Shown in pieces: positions 14,742 through 23,500 of a stretch of DNA of 39,007 nt. The position numbers were made by a program, and so were the translations under genes. Position 1 is the stretch's first letter; every line of letters starts with the position of its first letter. Below the pieces are notes generated by a model that was given only the letters and a program-made list of their open reading frames with translations, made no database searches and had not been told where the DNA came from. The stretch is from Perlabentimonas sp046542995. GTDB taxonomy: Bacteria; Bacteroidota; Bacteroidia; Bacteroidales; Tenuifilaceae. The stretch is from assembly GCA_046542995.1 (NCBI GenBank), contig JBKHAH010000024.1, forward strand, positions 1 through 39,007. The letters run 5' to 3'.

Positions 14742-16532
14742 ATGGCAAAATACAAATCGCATCTACTCGTTTGCGGAGGAACTGGTTGCCGGGCATCTGA
14801 AAGCGATTCCATTGCGGAAAACCTTAAAAATGAACTGGCTGAGAAAGGGTTAGATAACGAGGTGCAGGTAATTATGACGGGTTGTTTCGGTTTTTGCGAA
14901 AAGGGGCCTATCGTTAAGGTACTGCCCGATAACACGTTCTATACCGAGGTGAAAAAATCTGATGTTTCAGATATAGTTTCTGAGCATGTAATTAAGGGGC
15001 GTAAAGTTAATAGGCTCCTATATAAAGACCCTGAAAGCAAAGAGCATATTAGCGATTCAAAGCACATGGGTTTTTATAAGAAGCAAATACGAATCGCTTT
15101 GCGGAATTGTGGTATAGTTGACCCTGAGCAGATTGATGACTACATTGCTCGTGACGGCTATCAGGCGCTTGGCATGGTTTTCGACATGGGGCCTGATGCT
15201 GCAATTGATATAATGAAAAAATCCGGTCTTCGTGGTCGTGGAGGCGGAGGTTTCCCAACTGGTTTAAAATGGGAGTTTGCCTCAAAGAATAAAGCCGATC
15301 AGAAGTACGTGATATGTAATGCCGATGAGGGCGACCCAGGTGCTTTTATGGATCGTTCAATCCTTGAAGGTGATGCGCACTCTGTAATTGAGGCCATGAT
15401 TATTAACGGGTTCTGTATTGGTGCAACCAAAGGTTTGGTTTACATCCGTGCAGAGTATCCGCTGGCAATCAAAAGGTTGATTATTGCTCTTGAGCAAGCA
15501 CGTGAGTACGGTTTGCTTGGTAAAGATATTTTAGGTAGCGGTTTCGATTTTGATATTGAGATACGTTACGGTGCAGGTGCATTTGTTTGTGGTGAGGAAA
15601 CCGCGCTTATCCACTCAATGGAAGGTGATAGGGGAGAACCAACCGTGAAGCCTCCGTTCCCTGCCGAAAGCGGTTACCTTGGTAAGCCATCAAACGTGAA
15701 CAACGTTGAGACCTTTGCTAACATTCCTGTTATCTACTTAAAAGGAGCCGACTGGTTTGCATCCATAGGAACCGAAAAATCTAAAGGAACAAAAGTATTT
15801 GCCCTAGCAGGCAAAATTAATAACGTTGGCCTAATTGAAGTGCCAATGGGTATCACCCTTCGTGAGGTTATATATGAGATTGGTGGTGGTATTAAGGATG
15901 GCAAGAAGTTTAAGGCCGTTCAAACTGGTGGTCCGTCAGGCGGTTGTCTAACCGAGAAGCATCTTGACACACCCATTGATTACGATAACCTTATTGCTGC
16001 TGGCTCAATGATGGGTTCTGGTGGTATGATTGTTATGGATGAGGACGATTGCATGGTTTCTGTTGCTAAGTTCTACCTTGACTTTACCGTTGAGGAGAGC
16101 TGCGGTAAATGCTCTCCATGTCGTATAGGTAATAAGCGTTTGTACGAGATGCTTGAGCGCTTAACCGAGGGTAAAGGAACCATGGAGGAAGTTGAAAGGC
16201 TAAGAAACCTTAGCGAAGTTATTAAGGACTCTTCACTATGCGGACTAGGACAAACCTCTCCAAACCCGGTTCTCTCAACCATGGATAACTTCTACGAAGA
16301 GTATTTGGAGCACGTTAAGGATCATAAGTGTCGTGCAGGTCAATGTAAAGCATTAATGCAGTATGTTATCGATCCAGAGGCATGCGTAGGATGTACAGCT
16401 TGTGCTAGAGTTTGTCCGGTGAATGCCATTAGTGGCGAGCGTAAGAAGGTTCACTTTATCGATACTTCAATCTGTATTAAGTGCGGTGCCTGCATCGAGA
16501 AGTGTAAATTTAGTGCTATCAACATTCAATAA
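14742..16532 (+). CDS. hydB: electron-bifurcating hydrogenase, flavin/NADH subunit HydB (NuoF-like)
   Basis: 596 residues in the full HydB order. An N-terminal thioredoxin-like [2Fe-2S] domain (C11, C16, C48, C52) precedes the NuoF core with the FMN/NADH loop (GRGGGGFPTG, residues 165-174; NADEGDPGAF). An SLBB domain and the NuoF [4Fe-4S] site (C454, C457, C460, C500) follow. Two C-terminal ferredoxin clusters end the protein (C548, C551, C554, C558; C578, C581, C584, C588). HydB carries the FMN where electrons between NADH and ferredoxin are bifurcated or confurcated in the cytosolic HydABC complex. The start is supported by an AGGAGG-type site 10 bases upstream. HydA follows after 16 bases. 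Confidence 0.95.
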   Translation: MAKYKSHLLVCGGTGCRASESDSIAENLKNELAEKGLDNEVQVIMTGCFGFCEKGPIVKVLPDNTFYTEVKKSDVSDIVSEHVIKGRKVNRLLYKDPESKEHISDSKHMGFYKKQIRIALRNCGIVDPEQIDDYIARDGYQALGMVFDMGPDAAIDIMKKSGLRGRGGGGFPTGLKWEFASKNKADQKYVICNADEGDPGAFMDRSILEGDAHSVIEAMIINGFCIGATKGLVYIRAEYPLAIKRLIIALEQAREYGLLGKDILGSGFDFDIEIRYGAGAFVCGEETALIHSMEGDRGEPTVKPPFPAESGYLGKPSNVNNVETFANIPVIYLKGADWFASIGTEKSKGTKVFALAGKINNVGLIEVPMGITLREVIYEIGGGIKDGKKFKAVQTGGPSGGCLTEKHLDTPIDYDNLIAAGSMMGSGGMIVMDEDDCMVSVAKFYLDFTVEESCGKCSPCRIGNKRLYEMLERLTEGKGTMEEVERLRNLSEVIKDSSLCGLGQTSPNPVLSTMDNFYEEYLEHVKDHKCRAGQCKALMQYVIDPEACVGCTACARVCPVNAISGERKKVHFIDTSICIKCGACIEKCKFSAINIQ

Positions 16533-16548
16533 AAGGGGAGTAGGATAA

Positions 16549-18324
16549 ATGGAAACAGTAAAATTAACTATAGATAACAAGGCGATTGAGGTTCCCAAAG
16601 GAACAACAATCTACAAAGCAGCCAAGCAGCTAGGCATTGATATTCCAGTGCTTTGCTACATGGAGCTTAAAGACCTGAATATTGAGAATAAGCCAGCCGG
16701 ATGTCGTATTTGCGTTGTTGAGGTAGAGGGACGCCGTAACCTGGCTCCATCCTGCTCAACCGATTGTTACGAGGGCATGGTGGTTAAAACTCATACAGGC
16801 AGAGTTATTAATGCTCGCAGAACAATTCTTGAACTAATTCTTAGCGATCATCCAAAGGACTGCCTAAGCTGTGCAAAGAGCGGACGTTGCGAATTACAGG
16901 ATATGGCCGTAAAACTTGGAATAAGAGAGATTCCTGGAGAAGAATATGCCGAGATGAGCACGTACCGGGTTGATACCTCGCCATCAATAATTCGCGACCT
17001 CGATAAGTGCATTATGTGCCGTAGGTGCGAGATGATGTGTAATAAAGTACAAACCGTCGGTGCGCTGAATGCTATTAACCGTGGTTTTGAGGCCGTTGTG
17101 GCACCTGCTTTTGAGCAGAATCTCGAAAAATCTACCTGTACCTACTGCGGACAGTGTGTTGCGGTTTGCCCAACAGGAGCTTTAACCGAGGTCGATCATA
17201 CACCCAAACTTATCAGAGCCCTGTCCGATCCTACCAAAAAAGTGGTGGTTCAAACTGCACCCGCAATTCGCGTTGCACTTGGCGAGGAGTTTGGTATGAA
17301 ACCAGGAAGCATTGTTACCGGTAAAATGGTGTCGGCGCTACGTGAGATTGGTTTTGACTATGTATTCGATACTGATTTTGCCGCCGACCTAACCATTATG
17401 GAGGAGGGAACAGAACTTCTGGACCGTTTAACCCGTCACCTAAACGGCGATAAGGATGTGAAACTTCCTATCCTTACCAGTTGCTGTCCAGGTTGGGTAA
17501 ACTTCTTTGAGCATTATTTTAACGATATGCTTGATGTTCCATCAACCGCAAAATCACCACAGCAAATGTTTGGTGCCATAGCAAAGAATTATTTTGCTGA
17601 GAAGATGAAGATTAAGCGTGAGGATATGGTGGTTGTTTCAGTAATGCCATGTTTGGCTAAGAAGTACGAAGCCCAACGCGATGAGTTTAAGGTTGATGAT
17701 AACCCTGATGTTGACTTCTCGATTTCAACGCGCGAGTTGGCACATCTAATCAAAGAGTTCAACATCAACTTCAATGGTTTAGAAGATTCTGACTACGATC
17801 GCCCATTAGGCGAATCGACGGGTGCAGGTGTGATTTTTGGCGCAACCGGTGGAGTAATTGAGGCTGCAACCCGTACAGCCTATGAAATTCAAACTGGTAA
17901 AAAACTAGATAAGATTGATTTTGAAGAGCTTCGTGGAATGGAAGGAATTCGCTCAGCAACGGTTGACTTTAACGGATTACCAATAAACATTGGTATTGCT
18001 CACGGATTAGGAAATGCACGTAAGCTACTTGAGGATGTTCGGGAGGGAAAAGCCAATTACCATGCAATTGAGGTTATGGCCTGCCCAGGCGGATGTATTG
18101 GTGGTGGTGGACAGCCACTTCACCACGGCGATATCTCCATCCTGAAAGCCAGAACAAAGGCTATTTACGAGGAGGATGCTGGTAAGCCAATCCGTAAATC
18201 GCATGAGAACGAGTATGTTAAAAAACTATACGAGGAGTATCTTGGCAAGCCAATGAGCGAGAAAGCCCACAAGTTGCTCCATACTCACTATTTTGCTAAA
18301 GGAAAAAAAGATATTTACATTTAA
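16549..18324 (+). CDS. hydA: [FeFe] hydrogenase catalytic subunit HydA, group A3
   Basis: 591 residues. Domains in order: plant-type [2Fe-2S] (C36, C52, C55, C69), His-Cys [4Fe-4S] (H101, C105, C108, C114), two ferredoxin clusters (C154, C157, C160, C164; C197, C200, C203, C207), the H-cluster domain, and a small-subunit-like tail (about 540-591). H-cluster motifs are canonical: TSCCPGW (310-316), MPCLAKKYE (366-374) and EVMACPGGC (508-516), including the proton-relay Cys312. It reduces protons or oxidises H2 as the catalytic part of HydABC. Maturases HydE, HydF and HydG are needed but not in this window. HydC starts 17 bases later behind a TTGGAGG-like site. Confidence 0.96.
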   Translation: METVKLTIDNKAIEVPKGTTIYKAAKQLGIDIPVLCYMELKDLNIENKPAGCRICVVEVEGRRNLAPSCSTDCYEGMVVKTHTGRVINARRTILELILSDHPKDCLSCAKSGRCELQDMAVKLGIREIPGEEYAEMSTYRVDTSPSIIRDLDKCIMCRRCEMMCNKVQTVGALNAINRGFEAVVAPAFEQNLEKSTCTYCGQCVAVCPTGALTEVDHTPKLIRALSDPTKKVVVQTAPAIRVALGEEFGMKPGSIVTGKMVSALREIGFDYVFDTDFAADLTIMEEGTELLDRLTRHLNGDKDVKLPILTSCCPGWVNFFEHYFNDMLDVPSTAKSPQQMFGAIAKNYFAEKMKIKREDMVVVSVMPCLAKKYEAQRDEFKVDDNPDVDFSISTRELAHLIKEFNINFNGLEDSDYDRPLGESTGAGVIFGATGGVIEAATRTAYEIQTGKKLDKIDFEELRGMEGIRSATVDFNGLPINIGIAHGLGNARKLLEDVREGKANYHAIEVMACPGGCIGGGGQPLHHGDISILKARTKAIYEEDAGKPIRKSHENEYVKKLYEEYLGKPMSEKAHKLLHTHYFAKGKKDIYI

Positions 18325-18341
18325 AATTGGAGGATTAGTCG

Positions 18342-18824
18342 ATGTCACACATTAAAGTTGAGCTAAAAAAGGAGGATGTTGCCAAGCTCAAAGAGATTTG
18401 CAAATCCTTCAATAATGAGCAAGGTGAACTAATAAATGTTCTGCACAAGTCACAGGAGCATTTTGGATACCTGCCTGCTGAAATACAGGAAGTAATATCT
18501 CAAGAACTAAATGTACCCGTTGCAAAGGTTTATGGTGTAGTTACTTTCTACTCTTTCTTCACAATGATTCCGAAAGGGAAGCACCCAATTAGCATCTGTA
18601 CAGGTACAGCTTGCTACGTTCGTGGTGCTGAGAAAGTAGTAGATGAGTTTAAGCGTAAACTCGGTATTAATGTTGGTGAAACTACGCCTGATGGTAAGTA
18701 CTCTATCAGCTGCTTACGCTGCGTAGGAGCTTGCGGGCTAGCACCTGTAGTACTTGTGGGAGAGAAGGTTTACGGTAGAGTTGCACCTGACGAGGTAGAG
18801 AACATTCTTAAAGAATACGAATAG
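18342..18824 (+). CDS. hydC: electron-bifurcating hydrogenase subunit HydC (NuoE-like)
   Basis: 160 residues, matching the 24-kDa NuoE family: an N-terminal helical part (NVLHKSQEHFGYLPAEIQEV, VYGVVTFYSFF) and a thioredoxin-like [2Fe-2S] domain with C86-x4-C91 (CTGTAC) and C127-x3-C131 (CVGAC, followed by GLAPVV). C124 is an extra cysteine. HydC completes the HydABC complex with the flavin subunit. It is the last gene of the operon, before a terminator. The order ferredoxin-B-A-C differs from the C-B-A order I recall for Thermotoga. Confidence 0.95.
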   Translation: MSHIKVELKKEDVAKLKEICKSFNNEQGELINVLHKSQEHFGYLPAEIQEVISQELNVPVAKVYGVVTFYSFFTMIPKGKHPISICTGTACYVRGAEKVVDEFKRKLGINVGETTPDGKYSISCLRCVGACGLAPVVLVGEKVYGRVAPDEVENILKEYE

Positions 18825-18845
18825 GGTTAAGTTAGGTTTGAAGAG

Positions 18846-18882
18846 AAGGGTGTTTGGACATTGTTTGAACACCCTTTCTTTA
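18846..18882 (+). terminator. terminator of the hydrogenase operon
   Basis: A 9-bp stem (AAGGGTGTT, 18846-18854, with AACACCCTT, 18868-18876) around a 13-base loop, followed by a T-rich run. It starts 22 bases after the hydC stop. Confidence 0.8.
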
Positions 18883-19129
18883 TTTCTTTGTAATTTCAAC
18901 CCCGATTTGTTATTAATTACTCCCAATATAATAGTTACAGGGTTGGTTTAGATTAAAGTATTTAAATAGGTGCTTTTTCATTATGATTACTATTGCAATG
19001 AGATAGTTTAGCTTAAAGGTTAGGATATATAATTTTTTTAATAAATAATTATTCAGAAAAAGTATATTCCGAATAAAATAAAGCGTACTTTTGCCACCGT
19101 ATTATTAACTAAATTTTAATTGTTATCTG
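18883..19129 (+). promoter_or_regulatory. upstream region and candidate promoter of the RRM gene
   Basis: An AT-rich gap after the hydrogenase terminator. TACTTTTG at 19086-19093 is an exact TAnnTTTG box, implying a start near 19100 and a leader of about 30 bases. No TTTG is at the -33 position. I see no other element. Confidence 0.4.
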
Positions 19130-19471
19130 ATGAACATTTTTTGTGGAAGTCTTCCTTTTAAGCTACAGGAGTCTGAGTTAAAGGAGTTTTTTGAAGAGTA
19201 CGGCGAAGTTACAGCGGCACGCATTATTACCGACAAGTTCTCCGGAAGAAGTAAAGGTTTTGGATTTGTTGAGATGCCCGATGACGAGCAAGCCAAAAAA
19301 GCTATTGAGGAACTTGATGGCGCTGAGGTTGATGGTCGTACCATCGTTGTTAATGAGGCCCAAGACAAAAAGGAGTCTCGTGACGGAAGAGGCTACAAAG
19401 GTGACAACCAGCGTGGTGGTTACAATCGTAGTAACGATTCAAGAGGGCAGGGACGTAGGTCTAACTATTAA
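19130..19471 (+). CDS. RRM-domain RNA-binding protein with Gly/Arg-rich tail
   Basis: 113 residues. One RNA-recognition motif (about 1-80) has RNP2 (NIFCGSLPF, residues 2-10) and RNP1 (SKGFGFVEM, near 45). A tail of about 30 residues is rich in Gly, Arg, Asn and Ser (GRGYKGDNQRGGYNRSND type), like eukaryotic RGG tails. Such small RRM proteins are widespread in Bacteroidota, which usually lack Hfq, and bind single-stranded RNA. Some are global post-transcriptional regulators. The gene is monocistronic, with a terminator about 105 bases after its stop. Confidence 0.94.
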   Translation: MNIFCGSLPFKLQESELKEFFEEYGEVTAARIITDKFSGRSKGFGFVEMPDDEQAKKAIEELDGAEVDGRTIVVNEAQDKKESRDGRGYKGDNQRGGYNRSNDSRGQGRRSNY

Positions 19472-19576
19472 TCTGCTCGTTCTCACCTGATTTATTTAGG
19501 ATGTGCTTAAGTAATTAGCATTTATTGTAGTGGATTTAATTATCGCATACGATTATTGGTAGCGATTTAGTATAGG

Positions 19577-19602
19577 AGCTGGTTTTTACCAGCTTTTTTT
19601 TT
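19577..19602 (+). terminator. intrinsic terminator after the RRM gene
   Basis: A 7-bp stem AGCTGGT (19577-19583) with ACCAGCT (19588-19594) around TTTT, followed by eight T. It is a textbook rho-independent signal. Confidence 0.88.
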
Positions 19603-19611
19603 GGAGTACTG

Positions 19612-19643
19612 TTTGCAGTGTTAGTTAATATCGCATAATTTTG
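19612..19643 (+). promoter_or_regulatory. promoter of the 19649 gene, implying a leaderless mRNA
   Basis: TTTG (19612-19615), a 20-base spacer and TAATTTTG (19636-19643) match both boxes of the Bacteroidota promoter exactly. The start would fall about 7 bases later, at or next to the ATG at 19649. Confidence 0.55.
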
Positions 19644-19648
19644 TGAAC

Positions 19649-20248
19649 ATGCAACCCAATACTTCACTGGAAATCAATAGATACCTTTATGCTTCAACGG
19701 TTAAAGAGCCCATGCTTTTCCTTGCATGGAAGCACCATTTACCCTATATTAAATACGTTGTAAAAAAAAATCATAATAGCCTTTCTAATGGAAATAAAAT
19801 TCAGCTTTGTAAACGATTCGGCACCTCAGTAATTGATTTGTACTATGGTTACTTAAGCCCTGCGAATATTTCAGAAGAAATATTTAATGTTATTCAAAAA
19901 GCTGGTGCTGACACTAGATGCGAGTATAATAGTTGGATAGACAATAGGTTAGGAAACTACAGAATGATTACTCTATCCGATAAATCCTCGTGGACGATTA
20001 AAAAGTGTGATTTTTTGCAACGGTTTATCCATATACATCCCTCACGGCATTCCTGTTACACTGCCAGAGTAAAAGCCACAGCACTTAAAACTGCCGTTGC
20101 ATACTGTTTGCTTTTTCGCAGTAAAAAGAAATTTCCTAGAGTAGAAGAGCTTAATTTTTCCCGAAGAAAGCTGTTAAAACTCCCACCATTAAAGGATGAT
20201 GTTTTATATCATCAAATTTTTAAGTTAGTAGAGTATATTCAGCAGTAA
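19649..20248 (+). CDS. unrecognised basic protein of about 199 residues
   Basis: I do not recognise a family. The product is basic, rich in Lys, His, Tyr and aromatic residues, with no signal peptide and no clear membrane segment. A middle segment 'SRHSCYTARVKATALKTAVAYCLLF' may form an amphipathic helix, and a Lys/Arg-rich segment (FRSKKKFPRVEELNFSRRKLLKLPPL) could contact nucleic acid. The frame is also open from a GTG two codons earlier (19643), but that GTG lies in the promoter box, so I choose the ATG. It sits between a terminator and a candidate small-RNA gene, so it is a single-gene unit. Confidence 0.7.
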   Translation: MQPNTSLEINRYLYASTVKEPMLFLAWKHHLPYIKYVVKKNHNSLSNGNKIQLCKRFGTSVIDLYYGYLSPANISEEIFNVIQKAGADTRCEYNSWIDNRLGNYRMITLSDKSSWTIKKCDFLQRFIHIHPSRHSCYTARVKATALKTAVAYCLLFRSKKKFPRVEELNFSRRKLLKLPPLKDDVLYHQIFKLVEYIQQ

Positions 20249-20257
20249 AAATATATA

Positions 20258-20265
20258 TATCTTTG
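20258..20265 (+). promoter_or_regulatory. candidate promoter of a small RNA
   Basis: TATCTTTG, an exact TAnnTTTG box followed by CA, just 9 bases after the stop of the preceding gene and followed by no ORF on this strand. It is the same 8-mer as the boxes at 10040 and 24264. The -33 box is not clear. Confidence 0.45.
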
Positions 20266-20270
20266 CACAA

Positions 20271-20479
20271 AGTTCTCATAAGAGTTGGGTTAACAACTAT
20301 TTAGATGATGTAAATCATCATTAATATTTTGTTTTCATTGAAACAAAAAATCGCTTTTTGCGTTTTATTAATGTAACACAACCTGATTTTTAGGGTTTAT
20401 ATTTGGTTTCAGGTTAGTTGCTTTTAGGTTAATTTTTTAGGGTGTGAAGCCGGGTCTGAGGAGGCCCGGTTTCTTTTTT
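20271..20479 (+). ncRNA. candidate structured small RNA of about 210 nt
   Basis: The interval lies between a TATCTTTG box and a strong terminator, with no ORF. It is packed with hairpins: AGTTG/CAACT near its 5' end, GATGAT-GTAA-ATCATC with a GNRA-type loop, TTTTGTTT/AAACAAAA around 20330-20350, CGC/GCG in an A/T frame, AACCTGA (20380-20386) with TCAGGTT (20409-20415), and the terminator stem. The alternative is a long 3' untranslated region of the 19649 gene. I cannot match it to a named family; 6S RNA is possible in size, but the 5' and 3' ends do not visibly pair. Confidence 0.5.
20446..20479 (+). terminator. intrinsic terminator ending the candidate small RNA
   Basis: A 12-bp stem (20446-20457 with 20462-20473, two G-U pairs, GC-rich core CCGGG/CCCGG) closed by GAGG, followed by CTTTTTT. 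On the other strand it lies past the end of the phosphatase gene and could serve it too, with a weaker tail. Confidence 0.85.
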
Positions 20480-20506
20480 AATATCACGCTTTTAGTATAA
20501 TAGTAA

Positions 20507-23500
20507 TTACCCTATAGCTATTCCAACAACCAAAATGTCATCAACCTGATTATGTGCGCCTTGCCATTGGTCTAAACTATCTTCAAGTATAGTAAGTTGT
20601 TGTTCCATTGGTTTTTTACTGATGCTAGTAAGCAATTTTTTAAATGGTTTTGTCATAAACTTCTTCCCATTATCTCCTCCGAACTGATCTACATAACCAT
20701 CAGAGAACATATAAAGGTTGTCACCTGATAAAAGACTTATCTCATGTAGCGTAAAGGGCCCCTCCTTGATATGTGAACCCACAGGCATTTTATCTCCTTT
20801 GTATTCCATTAAATCACCTTCTCTTACAATATATAAAGGGTTGTAAGCACCAGCAAAATGAACCACCATGCTATCCTTCTCAAATACACAAATCGACATA
20901 TCCATCCCATCACGCGTCTCTCCATCCTTACCAGTTTGCGAAAGCGTAAATTTAATTTTAGTTCGTAGCTCGTTAAGAACTACATCAGGTCTTGTAATGC
21001 CAGTCACATTTACAATATCATTAAGAAAAGAAACACCCATCATACTCATAATGGCACCCGGTATTCCGTGACCTGTACAATCAGCAGCAATTACAACTGT
21101 CTTGTTGCCATTCTTTGTCATCCAGTAGAAATCGCCGCTTACAATATCGCGTGGACGGAAAAGAATAAAGTGATGGGGCAAGAGACGTTTTAATACCTCT
21201 TCAGAAGGCATAACTGCAGCCTGTATCCTACGTGCGTATATAATACTTTGGGTAATCTCCTCGTTCTGCTTAAAAATCTGATCGCGCTGTAGTTCAATCT
21301 CATCACGTTGTGCTTCAATTTCCTTATTATATACTGCCAGTTCATCTCTCTGTTTTTGGAGTGCCCCTTTTTGCTTCTCAATGGTTTTTGTCCTCTCTTT
21401 AACTTTCTCTTCAAGTATTTCTTTTTCACGCTTAAGTTTTCGTTCCCTAAGCTTAGTAATAAGCACAAATAGAATAATAAGTACAAGCCCTGAGATTATG
21501 TAAAACCAGATGGTTTCCCAAAAAGGGGGGTTAATAACAAGGGGCACCTTTATTGTTTTGCTTATGTTTCTCAGTATATCCCTTGCCCTGATGTGGATAG
21601 TATATTTTCCGGAGGGAATATATGGTAGTTCAATTGTGGGGTCACTAAACCATCTGGTCCAACTATTACCTAATCCTTCAATCATGTATTGAAACTGAAC
21701 TGACCCCTCTTTAAGGTAGAATGGAGCACTTATCCTTATGGTTAATGCGTTTTTTGCCCAGTCAAGCACCACCATTGAAGGATCAAGGGCGATTCCTTCC
21801 TCTCCCCTAATAACCTTTAAGAACAAACTAATGTCTTGCATTTTTGGGCCTAACTGGGATGTATCAATTTTGTAGATGTGGTTATAGTTGTTCACAATGT
21901 ATATGGAACCAGCTTGCGATACAGTTATGCTATTGGGATTACTAAAAAGGCTTATTAACTCTGTATTCTTAGGAGGAACATGGTTGTCATCTTGTAAGCA
22001 AGTCCAATTATTGCTCTCACGCAACCATGTGTATCCTTGCTGATTCTGCCAAACTGAGTGTCCATTATCAATGTTCAGGGTGGTATCCTCAATAAATAAT
22101 TCATTTGCTGTGTTAAAAAGATATATTTTCGACTGAGTGAAAACATATAGATTATTATTTACCTTTCTTGCAACTGGTGTTCCAAAGTCAGATCCTGCTA
22201 TTTGAATTATTGTGTTATCAAAACGATTTTTAGACTGCTGTTTAACTAGATAAACGTCAAACTCTGTTGTTAGAACTATTAAATCATCCTGAATATCAAC
22301 AATGCTAATAACTGATTGGTTACGCGTTGATACTATTTTTGTCAACGTCCAGTTTTCACCCTTTCTATTTGCCAAATATGCTCCTTCATCTGTACCTATA
22401 AGCAGGGCGTTATTAATATTTACAGCCTTTTCAACAAACTGAATATTCATTCTGCCCGTTATATTTTTAGCACTTTTACCATGCACCTCAAACAGTCCAA
22501 GGTTTGTTGCAGCGTAAAGATTACTGTCAAAGTTCAAAAGGGAAGTAACCTTCCCCTGTACATTTGCAATAGGCTTATATTCATGGTTAACAGATTGCAG
22601 CTCGTAAATCCTTTTTCTTACAGGTTGATTTTTGGATTGATCCTTCGTATCAACTTTGTATTTCTCCTCTAAATCCTCTTTTTTATCAGTTCTAGTTGAT
22701 CTACGGGAAAATAATCTGGATAGAAAATTTCTTTTCTTTTTCTTTACATCTTGCTCTTCTTCCTGTTGTTTCTCTGTTGGTTGCACATCAGTTTGAGGTT
22801 TCTGCTTTGGTTTTACCCAAACATCAACAGCCTTATAATCGCGCACCTCAGTCAAGTGAAATAATCCTTCGCTGGTACCAACGAAAAGCTTCTCATCGAA
22901 CTCTTTGCTAAAAAAAATACTACCCTTTAACCCGGAAAAGTGGTTATAAGATTTGATGGGTAAATTAGTATCTGCACGTGAAATTCCCATTCCATGAGAA
23001 ATCCAAAGCCCACCATCGGTATCTAGTCCAAGGGAAAATACTTCATCATCTGGCAGTCCGCTAAAATAATTCAGTATGTTAATGGTTGATCCATCGTTAG
23101 CATTTACTAGAATGACCCCTCCGTTATGGCTTGATAATGCAAGAACGCTATCACTTAAAGATATTCCTCCATTCAGCAAGCTGGCTGTAATGTAATTCTG
23201 ATCATCTAAAGGAAAATGGGCGAAATTATTACCATCGAATTTGAATAATCTATTTGCTGATGTTCCGAAAAAGACAGCATCATCATGAATAACGGAGAAA
23301 TTAATATCCTCTCCAATAGGAAGACCGGCTAACATTTCAAAACCACCATCAGGTTTGTTATGATAAATTAGGCCACTATTTTTTACATGGTAAAGTTCAT
23401 GATTAAACTCAAAAAAATCGGAGATAAAAATGTCGGGTCTGTAATCCTGAAAAAGTGTGTCAACAGCTATAACTGTACTGTCTGTCTTAATCTTGCAAAT

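Noticed and set aside
20398..20405. Second TATATTTG box inside the candidate small RNA
   Set aside because: AT-rich background, no -33 box, and only 40 bases before the terminator.
20271..20479. Assignment of the candidate RNA as 6S RNA
   Set aside because: Its size fits, but I see no long pairing between its two ends and no central bubble, so no family name is given.
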